This document shows positions 57,401-64,000 of a stretch of DNA of 64,000 nucleotides, in pieces. The notes below the pieces were generated by a model. It did not search any database. It saw only the letters and a list, made by a program, of their open reading frames with translations, and was not told where the DNA came from. Numbering within the stretch: position 1 is the stretch's first letter; every line of letters starts with the position of its first letter. The position numbers and the translations under genes are program-made. The DNA lies in assembly GCA_902780505.1 (NCBI GenBank), contig CACZFN010000017.1:1-64000 (forward strand), given 5' to 3'. This DNA comes from an uncultured Ruminococcus sp. (GTDB lineage: Bacteria > Bacillota > Clostridia > Oscillospirales > Ruminococcaceae).

Positions 57401-59803
57401 TTCATATGTCATTCTGTTTTTAACAGTGTTGAAATCTATTTCCTCAGCCTTTATTACAGTACCCGCACCGGTGTTGATAGAATAATTTTCACCCGGGGTG
57501 AACAGCAATGAAACATCTATCGGGAAAGGCGGAACGACTGTCTTGATAACAGGCCTTGTAAAGCGGTAAGGAGATGAATCCGTACCTGCTTTTAGGTCCT
57601 GTGCATAAGCCCTTCTCTTGCCGATACCGTCAAGAACTGCTACTGAGATTGATGCAAGCTGCCATTCATCTGCAAATTCGTCAAGGGAAACCTCAACACT
57701 CGTTACAGCTGCCGCATCAGGCAGGTCTACAGGGAACTCGACATAGTTACCGAGCGAAAGCCCATAGGTATACCCGAAATTATCAAGAGTCTTGAATTTA
57801 CTCGGCCAGTAACCGAGGTAATTCTGGACCTGATCCTTTACATTATATTCCTGTGAAGCTTTGACATTGCCGTTTGAATCCTGATAATATATCTTAGCCT
57901 TTATGACACCTGTTGTTTCCGAGCCCTTGATATCACTTGTTTTAAGGCGTATCAGGAAGTTGCCCGTATACCCGGAAGCGATAACAGGATCGCCGTCCTT
58001 ATACTTTGCAAGGCTAAAGGTATCGGAAGTATTTGCATTTATTATATACCCGTTTTTCTGCGAATTAGTATAATAGAACGAAGGGCTTTTTGATGAATAC
58101 GCAAATGCATAGCTATAGCTTTTGAGTGTCTTATCGCCCAACTTGCCGTCCTGTGTATTTGACATACGGCAGGTACCCTGATAAACACTGAAGCCTGACA
58201 GAGCTATCCTGTCCTTATCAAGTGCAGCGATCAGGGAACTATCTATCTTTTTACTATTCACAAACCCTATGCCGCAGTTTGAAGCAAGTATATCTCTTGC
58301 AGCCTTTGCAACATATACTCTTGTGGTTATGATCGATGCAAAATCGGGCAGGCAGGCTGTAAAGGCAAGCTCGTCGCCCCTTTGTGCCAGACCGATCGTG
58401 TTTACTGAAACTCCGCTTTCTTTATACTGCCCGAGCACTGAAAGCAGAACAGGCATAGTAACGTTTCTTGTCCAGCCGTTTATATCCTTATATTTTATCT
58501 CAACTGCAAGATCCTCAGCTATCGAACCTGCATCAGGCGCACTTACAGCCGAATCGTTTCTCAGTAATGATTCGATACCCGCATCAGTGGTATCAGCAAA
58601 ATTCATACAGATCGAATAGAGATCCTTAAAGCCTGTTGAAGTGCTGACCGGCTTTTCAGGCTTTGTAAGTGCAAAATAGACAGAATCATCGCCGCCGACG
58701 TTTACAAGTGTATCGCCGTTAGCGGAAAGGGTAAGTGTACCGCTTTTCTTTTTGGTAAGCTGGCATATTATTTCCTTTTCAAGCGAAAGGAAATACTTGC
58801 CTGAATAGTAGCCGTATTCATTATAGCCGCCTATTTTGTTTACCTTGCTGACAGAAAGCCCCTGCACCGTCCATTTGCCGTTTGACATAAACACCTCGAC
58901 ACCTGTCACAGATGTTATCGGTGCCTCGGTCTTGAACAGGAATTCGTCAACGCCCCATGAAGAAAGTGCATTTTCTGTCAGGGCATTTTCGTTTATCTTA
59001 TAGTTCATCTCGGCAAGGTAGTTATGCCTTTTTGCAAAAGTACCTTCTGCTGTAAGCGAGACCTTCTTACTCTCGTCGCGGTAGAGCTTTGTCTCGCTTG
59101 TTATACTGCCGGTGAACTTGCCGTTGCTGGTCAGTGTTTTCAAGAATTCTTTTCTTGCCGCCTCAAGATCAGACTCGCTTCGGGTAGAGATAGTCTGAGA
59201 GTACGATTGTACCGCTGTTCTCTGGCCAATTGAATAGTAGCCCTTAAATGTTGTGGCATACCATACATTCTTATTGGTAACAGTACCCTTTTGATTATTG
59301 ATATAATCCCTTGTTGCTTCAAGAGAATGTATCTTCGGGAATATATACTTTGTCTGCGCTACAGCATTTTCACCCTCACCTACAGTATAGCGTATAGCAA
59401 AATACTCAACGCTCGTGCCGGCGCTTATGCCTGTGGCCGCAGTCAGTGAGTATAGGTTCTCAGAGGAATCCACCGGTATGGCATACTGATCCTGAGTATA
59501 CTCATCAACACTAAGTGCAGCAGAAGTCGGTGAATCGCCGCCGCTGACATCATTTTCCACCCAGTCATCACCTGTTACGGCCTCGACTTTCTGCATCTTG
59601 CCGTCTTTCCAGACAGTAATGCCCTCGCTCTCGTCCTCAGTAGGTTCGGGAACTACCTCGGAGGTTATATCCGTTGCTTCCCCGTCGCCGGACGCCGCAT
59701 AAACAAGCTCATATGACAGCACACTCGGCAGCATGGCAAAAGCCATAGCCGCTGCAATTATTCTTTTTGCTGTATTTGTCAGTAGAGCATTCTTCTTTTT
59801 CAT
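54479..59803 (-). CDS. Giant secreted modular protein, 1774 aa
   Basis: Signal peptide (IIAAAMAFAMLPSVLSYELVYAAS, about 14-37), then about 1600 residues of beta-rich modules and a 100-residue Ser/Asp/Glu tail without LPxTG or a TM anchor. A module recurs about six times: a strand like VIKAKIYYQD or VIAAKIYYKD, a linker, LxxGxxVEFPVDLPD or MFIPDCEE, a strand like VTSVEVSL or VTAIELKP, then EWQLASISV, TWKIERIDG or KWTVQGLSV. This pattern recalls PLAT or carbohydrate-binding beta-sandwiches. The start overlaps the STAS stop by 4 bp. It is probably surface-displayed or secreted. Confidence 0.75.
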   Translation of the reverse strand: MKKKNALLTNTAKRIIAAAMAFAMLPSVLSYELVYAASGDGEATDITSEVVPEPTEDESEGITVWKDGKMQKVEAVTGDDWVENDVSGGDSPTSAALSVDEYTQDQYAIPVDSSENLYSLTAATGISAGTSVEYFAIRYTVGEGENAVAQTKYIFPKIHSLEATRDYINNQKGTVTNKNVWYATTFKGYYSIGQRTAVQSYSQTISTRSESDLEAARKEFLKTLTSNGKFTGSITSETKLYRDESKKVSLTAEGTFAKRHNYLAEMNYKINENALTENALSSWGVDEFLFKTEAPITSVTGVEVFMSNGKWTVQGLSVSKVNKIGGYNEYGYYSGKYFLSLEKEIICQLTKKKSGTLTLSANGDTLVNVGGDDSVYFALTKPEKPVSTSTGFKDLYSICMNFADTTDAGIESLLRNDSAVSAPDAGSIAEDLAVEIKYKDINGWTRNVTMPVLLSVLGQYKESGVSVNTIGLAQRGDELAFTACLPDFASIITTRVYVAKAARDILASNCGIGFVNSKKIDSSLIAALDKDRIALSGFSVYQGTCRMSNTQDGKLGDKTLKSYSYAFAYSSKSPSFYYTNSQKNGYIINANTSDTFSLAKYKDGDPVIASGYTGNFLIRLKTSDIKGSETTGVIKAKIYYQDSNGNVKASQEYNVKDQVQNYLGYWPSKFKTLDNFGYTYGLSLGNYVEFPVDLPDAAAVTSVEVSLDEFADEWQLASISVAVLDGIGKRRAYAQDLKAGTDSSPYRFTRPVIKTVVPPFPIDVSLLFTPGENYSINTGAGTVIKAEEIDFNTVKNRMTYEQTQWNLGYVKTRKTYDIDVKVADDPDSANANGDSGSTNQFYFQLMFKNGRSGFVLANQQLSSDGFRAGQHENFEIQVNRDYGELQSIRIIPEDVSEDSEIFDKLNIEEITVAEQTGGGAGMEYVFDNVGWIDIDYYDKSEEKSTLGRKGRSINSLAKKFRVSKKRSVIYLLCEVTADPWPVNNYPFEASVSCTIDYIDTSNQPQSKSFDVAKRMYEYMNKTPKVYSSSYDGSDASLYSNMGTVTDTNWMLRPCHTDRFILPPLADVKMISSMTFYATNRGKGTGYWVISGLSLSRILSDTGNVSISKYEEYYRDMDIETHCQMVSSYPLTMTLPAGAMQKQKIKLTEKEITWNENKTWISAVERTPTSSNDTLNIYVYPTETSNQINDTSLSIAAQYTAPGAKVMQVKQSAMKIYGSGTEDAMYYYTGLSAPDMQSLSSLWLSCRSTKVVFDHAIVEQVRDDVIVSRYTINLGGSSAMLGLRASPSNSNSEFAKNKQVLSLSFGDKTADSHLIAPNDDNSNVNDIAVAIKYRSTLDHGENEYTSEYVYLGDTGLKKLSPGLVVDIPFSVPNVSEITGYKIGMFGSVKADVRGALAFNYSYSDVEIDEETSQIQTTGDKLLNVYSCDSRIDEVPNYVTEKKMTKTGMLGEGGVAPLELNIKTADAEGKTETGNNSVIAAKIYYKDHNKAEQVVEIEDLKTYIQADADHKKFLTGQTATVKMFIPDCEEVTAIELKPSEGTWKIERIDGWLMLDKEINRVVNDEFTTDGQKLSLKTVKLVTYVTKDNKYMGTVTKHRMAFTMDGGKPVTVQVSVEGGYDMQIQSIVNNEPADMPEETYAVSGNKFSFYVPVNNGAVPLTYTITVTAKENINTQDVIVINVPVPEKEEEEKTESEGEGKDDPSSTDDSSTAQQTDDSSSGSSESKPDESYTDESSSADSGKESGAADESSKADESSSKTDESQSNKESQQDSSEES

Positions 59804-60099
59804 TTTATATTCAACATCTCCGAAAATCCGGTCATTTCCAAAACCTCTGCAACATACGGGGCAATGTTCTTCACAGTAAGCTCACCGCCGCTATTCCTAA
59901 CCTTCATATAGAGTTTTTTAAGGGATCTCAGCCCTGCGCTAGAAATATACTTCAGATCCTGCATATTGAGCGTTACATTTTTAAACCGGTCAGCAACCTG
60001 TAAAAACACATTTGTGACCTCGTCTGCATTTTTGGTATCAAGCCTCCCCGAAAGGATAAGCTCGCCTTCCTCTCCTCTGTTCACAAGTTTTATATCCAT
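59800..60099 (-). CDS. STAS-domain anti-sigma-factor antagonist-like protein
   Basis: 99 residues, a single STAS domain: GELILSGRLDTKNADEVTNV, NLTMQDL-like strand, then YISSAGLRSLKKLYMKVRNS with the SSAGL site where SpoIIAA-type proteins are phosphorylated on Ser. It starts 2 bp after the VirB4-like gene and overlaps the giant protein gene by 4 bp. No partner kinase/anti-sigma of the SpoIIAB type is visible in the window, so it may act in partner switching with a remote protein or as a structural STAS module. Confidence 0.85.
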   Translation of the reverse strand: MDIKLVNRGEEGELILSGRLDTKNADEVTNVFLQVADRFKNVTLNMQDLKYISSAGLRSLKKLYMKVRNSGGELTVKNIAPYVAEVLEMTGFSEMLNIK

Positions 60100-60101
60100 T
60101 A

Positions 60102-63100
60102 TCAGTAGCTCCTTCTCTTTCTTGACTCCTTAACGTGAGTCATAAGTTCTTCAAGCGATATTTCCATTGTATTAACGTCGATCTCTTCCATACGTTCTTC
60201 AAGCGTCATCTCGCCGTAACTGTCAAGCTGCTCGTCAAGAAGTGCCATGATATCGAACTTGGGTGTGAAGCTGTCATCTTCATCTTCGTCCTCATCATCG
60301 TCGTCGTAATCCGCATCATCGTCGTCATCATCTTCCGGCTCATCATACTCCGGTTCTTCGCTTTCAGATTCTTCATATGCGTGCTCGCTGTACTCCTGCT
60401 TATCTGTCTGATCGTCTTCTTCGTCATCATACAGATCAACATCATCAACATCGGGAACATTGAACTCAGGCATAGTCGGCAGCTCGTCTTCATCATGATC
60501 ATCGTCGTACTCAGGCTCATAGGAAGGTTCTTTATGATCTTCCGAAGCAGCAGGTGCGGGAGTGACAGGTGATGCAGCAACAGGCTGTGTGCCGAACTGC
60601 TGTGCCATTTCCTTCTTGACTTCCTCACGGATAGCGGAAATAATAGCTTCCATATCCATTGCAGGTGCAGGTGCAGCCGCAGGCTGTACAAACTGAGGTA
60701 TTATCGGCTGCATAACAGTCGTGCCGTCCGGCATAAGCACAGGCTGGACCATCATAGGCTGAACTGTCGGCTGCACGCCGAAATTAAACCCTGTATTTGT
60801 ATTATTAACATTATTTACATTATTATAGTTATACTCGCTTCTATCAGTAATACCCTGATTATCATCATTTGGGTGCATGGAAGGTTCTTCAGTATTTCCC
60901 TGATACGAAAGCTTTTCCTCAGGCACAGACATAGAGTCTGCTTCCTCGGCAGATATCTCAGTAAAAGTGAAGTCCGAGCTGTCAAAACCGTCACCTTCGT
61001 CATCATCATATGCATAATAATTTGATGATGACATTCTGTCAGCAAGATAAGCATCATGGAGCTGTCTGCTGTCCGCCACGAAGTTTTCCCATGTTCTCTC
61101 CCCTGCTTCACCGCCGAAATAAACCGTCTGGTAGTCAGGCTGCTCGAACATATCGACCATAGTCTGCGGAACTTCTATCTTAAAGGAAGAACGGCTTGTC
61201 GGGCTCATAACAGTGAACGCCATACCGCGCGGTGCGGTCACTATCTGATCCTGCTCAACTTCATTTATGCCGCCCGCCTTTTCATAAAGCTTGCAAAGGT
61301 CATCCATATCATTCGGTGCAAGCCCGAAGATAAAGCTGTACTGGCAGGCATTGATGATAGCAGTTGATTTTCTTGCTATTTCTTCCGAGCCCACAAAGTC
61401 CTTGATATTCTGTGTGATAACTATCTGCATACCGTTATACTTACGTATACGCTTGGCAAGCTGGAACATAAAGTCAAGTGCCACAGGGAATTTTGTGTCT
61501 ATAAATACGTGTGCTTCATCAATAACCACGACAATCTTTCTGCTAAGCCCGTACTTACGGTTATAATCACGGTTTTTGATTATTTCGTTGTCAATATACT
61601 TCAGCACAAGAAGCATCTGTGCGTTTGCGATCGTCGAGTTACGGTTTGAAAGAAGTGACTGGAAGTTGAAAACTGAGAAGTTTTCGTCCGTCGTGATAGA
61701 GGACGGGCCGTTCCAGATGTTTGAATTTCTTCCGCCTGTTGCAAACTTGGAAACATAGTTCATAAGTGTTTGCAGCATACTTCTTAAATATTCATTGCTT
61801 GTACGCTGGAAATCCTCAAGAACAAGGTCATAAAGGTCATCAAATATCGGATAATCTGACGGGCCCAACTTTGAAAGATCGGTTTCCATAGTTATACCGA
61901 AGTTGGTATACAGCCTTTCAACGAGTGAATTGAGGTATTCAAGCGCTTCCTTGTCAACGTCGGGAAGTATCTGCTTGAAGAACTCCTCAAGGAACTGAAG
62001 GTGTGCTGCGTAACCTGTACCGATATTATCCTCGCTCTCGTCATCTTCAAGTGTTGTGATGATATTGAACGGGTTAAGTCTGCCCGATGTGGCATTGCCG
62101 ACATTTATGATCTTGCCGTGAAGTGTATGGGCAAGCTCGGTATACTCGTTTTCAGGATCAAGGATGAATATCTTGGCATCTTCGGAAGCCATATTTGTAA
62201 GCAGGCTCTTTGTACCGTAGGATTTACCGGAACCCGACTTACCTATGATGACCATATTTGAGTTTACTCTTTCAGAATCCCTGCGGAAGAAGTCGATTAT
62301 TACAGGAACACCGTCCTGAGTACCGAGCCTTATACCGCCGACGTCAGATACCCTCGCATATATCCACGGATACATACCCGCAACAGTATTTGAAGGCATA
62401 CCGCGCCCGTCCTTCAGGAACGGATCATAAGCCGATATCTGCGAGCCTATAAAGCCCTCGATCTGTGCAAAATCAAGGCCGTTTAAACGCATACCCGTTT
62501 CCTGCCAGATACGTCTTACAGTTTTCTTCATATCCGCAATAACAGGCAGGAAGGAATTCTTTACCCTTTCGGGGTTGCCCCATTCGCTCGTCTTTACAGA
62601 GTCATACATTGTTATATATATGTTTACTGTAAGCAGTGTTTCATTATCCTGCTGCAAGGTCACAAGCAGGGTGCTGAGTGTTTCGATATGCGACTGCAAT
62701 TCGATTATCTTTGAATCTATACCTGTAGAGCTTAGCTGCCCCCTCAACTCCTGAAGTGAACGGTCGATAGCCTTGATAGACCTCGTTCTTTCCATAGGGG
62801 TGACTTTTACTACGACCTTGGTTGCGGGGACGGACATTACGCCCGCAAGCCACGCATCACCGACCTCCGAAGGATAGCCTACAACGCGCAGTTGGTGGGT
62901 ATACACTTCGTTTATCATCGCCCTCTTTGAATTGAAGGTCACGCTTTCAGGCATAGCCCATTTTACATAATCTTCGGGATCTATCCGGTCTATTTCAGAT
63001 TCTTCAAAATCAAGTGTATTGGTATACTTTAAGAATATAGCAAGGTCCTTATCGGTCTCTATCCTGCGCACAACAAGCTCACCCTGTGTAAGAGTATTGA

Positions 63101-64000
63101 GGGCAGAATTTGTATCTATTATAAGCTGCCTTTTGTCTATATTGAAAAGCACGAGATAGTAAAAAGGCTGAATTACCTTGTTTTCTTCACAAAGCGAACG
63201 CATTTCGTTGATACGCTCGTATTGTATCTCAACTCTTGCCTTTAATTCTTCCTCGGTAAGGAAGCCTTTTTCGTAGGAGTTTTTAAGCGCATCAAGCTTA
63301 TCGTATTCCCGGTCAAGATACTCGGTATATACGATAGGCCTGTCGATCTTTACTATGTTTGCGGCATACTCGATCCTCAATGATCTGAGGATCTTGCCGA
63401 GCGCACCCTCTATAGATGCATTACGCCTATAAATGCTGAAAAAACGGAACTCAACGGGATCGATCTCAATGACCGTCCCGTAGTATTTTCCGTTATATTC
63501 CACAAAGCCGTCAGCTATACCTGTAAAAGGCATAACTTCATCGACATCTTTTTCATTGTGGTATGTGTCTTTATTATCAGATTTTTTCTTTTTCTTCTGC
63601 TTTGCCTTCTCCTGCCTTTTCTGCCAGATCGCATTTTTCTCCTCGTCAGTAAGCTTGTCACTGTCAAGAAGTTCGTCTTCTTCCTTTTTCTTCTTCTTTT
63701 CAGCCATCGCACTCTCTATGCTTTCGCGCAGAGAAACCTCGTCCTCAGGCTCAAACTTATCGGAGAAGAATTCATTCCACTTATCCCCCCGCCTGCCTTC
63801 GTGGTTCTTGTTGACAAGGTGTTTGTCGGAAAAAGTACGCCAGAAGCGTTTAGGCAGTGCAAGGTACTTGAGGATATTGAGCACCGATTTGAAATTCGGA
63901 ACTCCGTCAAGCCTTACAAGAAGTGTACCGCCGACCGCTATTATCCCTATGGCAATGTACAGCCTTCCCGGGATAGTAGAGAGGATAACAAGCCCTACGA
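60102..64000 (-). CDS. VirB4-family secretion ATPase with PrgI-like N-terminus, truncated by window edge
   Basis: The frame is open to the edge. At least 1260 residues follow a GTG at 63884, and upstream in-frame codons encode a TM helix (STIPGRLYIAIGIIAVGGTL) plus a PrgI-like stretch (VPNFKSVLNILKYLALPKRFW), so a PrgI-VirB4 fusion is likely. The VirB4 part has an N-terminal CagE/TrbE-like domain, Walker A IIGKSGSGKSYGTKSLL (about 550 from the GTG), IFILDPENEYTEL and Walker B VVVIDEAHVFID (about 780). The last 350 residues are Asn/Pro/Gln-rich, then strongly acidic. It energizes protein or DNA export. No relaxase is nearby. Confidence 0.85.
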   Translation of the reverse strand, partial: VGLVILSTIPGRLYIAIGIIAVGGTLLVRLDGVPNFKSVLNILKYLALPKRFWRTFSDKHLVNKNHEGRRGDKWNEFFSDKFEPEDEVSLRESIESAMAEKKKKKEEDELLDSDKLTDEEKNAIWQKRQEKAKQKKKKKSDNKDTYHNEKDVDEVMPFTGIADGFVEYNGKYYGTVIEIDPVEFRFFSIYRRNASIEGALGKILRSLRIEYAANIVKIDRPIVYTEYLDREYDKLDALKNSYEKGFLTEEELKARVEIQYERINEMRSLCEENKVIQPFYYLVLFNIDKRQLIIDTNSALNTLTQGELVVRRIETDKDLAIFLKYTNTLDFEESEIDRIDPEDYVKWAMPESVTFNSKRAMINEVYTHQLRVVGYPSEVGDAWLAGVMSVPATKVVVKVTPMERTRSIKAIDRSLQELRGQLSSTGIDSKIIELQSHIETLSTLLVTLQQDNETLLTVNIYITMYDSVKTSEWGNPERVKNSFLPVIADMKKTVRRIWQETGMRLNGLDFAQIEGFIGSQISAYDPFLKDGRGMPSNTVAGMYPWIYARVSDVGGIRLGTQDGVPVIIDFFRRDSERVNSNMVIIGKSGSGKSYGTKSLLTNMASEDAKIFILDPENEYTELAHTLHGKIINVGNATSGRLNPFNIITTLEDDESEDNIGTGYAAHLQFLEEFFKQILPDVDKEALEYLNSLVERLYTNFGITMETDLSKLGPSDYPIFDDLYDLVLEDFQRTSNEYLRSMLQTLMNYVSKFATGGRNSNIWNGPSSITTDENFSVFNFQSLLSNRNSTIANAQMLLVLKYIDNEIIKNRDYNRKYGLSRKIVVVIDEAHVFIDTKFPVALDFMFQLAKRIRKYNGMQIVITQNIKDFVGSEEIARKSTAIINACQYSFIFGLAPNDMDDLCKLYEKAGGINEVEQDQIVTAPRGMAFTVMSPTSRSSFKIEVPQTMVDMFEQPDYQTVYFGGEAGERTWENFVADSRQLHDAYLADRMSSSNYYAYDDDEGDGFDSSDFTFTEISAEEADSMSVPEEKLSYQGNTEEPSMHPNDDNQGITDRSEYNYNNVNNVNNTNTGFNFGVQPTVQPMMVQPVLMPDGTTVMQPIIPQFVQPAAAPAPAMDMEAIISAIREEVKKEMAQQFGTQPVAASPVTPAPAASEDHKEPSYEPEYDDDHDEDELPTMPEFNVPDVDDVDLYDDEEDDQTDKQEYSEHAYEESESEEPEYDEPEDDDDDDADYDDDDEDEDEDDSFTPKFDIMALLDEQLDSYGEMTLEERMEEIDVNTMEISLEELMTHVKESRKRRSY

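Noticed and set aside
60206-60691. 161-codon minus-strand frame under the acidic tail of the VirB4-like gene
   Set aside because: Met/Thr/Lys-rich frame-shifted reading of Asp/Glu codons; shadow.

Overview
The window looks like chromosomal DNA of a low-to-moderate GC Gram-positive gut or rumen anaerobe, most likely a Ruminococcus-type member of the Oscillospiraceae. This rests on AGGAGG ribosome sites, TTGACA/TATAAT promoters, an FtsE-FtsX-M23 hydrolase operon, a CdaR/PucR regulator, a PgcA-type phosphohexomutase, and the general style of the mobile elements. The assignment is inferred from gene content, not from a marker gene.

Layout. 1-3746 is the right end of an integrative element: a sigma-like fragment, a phage-type antirepressor set among structured hairpins, an excisionase and a tyrosine integrase. 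It ends at tRNA-Leu(CAA), with a second half-copy of the tRNA beside it. 3762-20345 is mostly core chromosome: a phosphoribosyltransferase-like protein, envC-like/ftsX/ftsE, a PucR regulator, a parS-like palindrome, pgcA, a YwqG-family gene, a lipase-like hydrolase, a ComM-family ATPase, small unknown genes, a lipid kinase, dus, putP and tRNA-Pro(GGG).

20346-45641 is a tandem array of two integrative elements at the 3' end of tRNA-Pro. Each has its integrase next to a copy of the tRNA end and 11-bp-spaced direct repeats near both ends. Element 1 (20346-30815) is mobilizable: integrase, excisionase, relaxase with a nested overlapping gene, and a MobC-like protein. Its cargo is an ECF sigma/anti-sigma pair, two small secreted proteins and an ABC exporter resembling the lactococcin-972 type, followed by two membrane-anchored proteins. 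Element 2 (30816-45641) keeps a MobC-like protein but no visible relaxase. It carries a defence island: a type IIG-like restriction-methyltransferase, a second adenine methyltransferase, a GIY-YIG protein, an EEP-family nuclease with a winged-helix partner, a NERD-domain protein and a RloC/PrrC-like anticodon-nuclease candidate with a CPYC zinc hook. A scar of a third related element (45642-45792) follows.

45922-48362 is an ECF sigma / zinc anti-sigma / DUF4097 lipoprotein operon behind a sigma-W-like promoter. 48475-64000, all on the minus strand, is the least explained part. A PrgI/VirB4-like ATPase, open at the window edge, is translationally linked to a STAS protein, a 1774-residue secreted modular protein, a membrane-anchored Ser/Asp-tailed protein and a small cytosolic protein. 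These are followed by a LytS-type kinase, a receiver-XRE response regulator and a 761-residue helical protein. No relaxase or integrase is seen there, so it may be a resident secretion or surface-assembly system rather than a conjugative element. It is my best candidate for an undescribed system.
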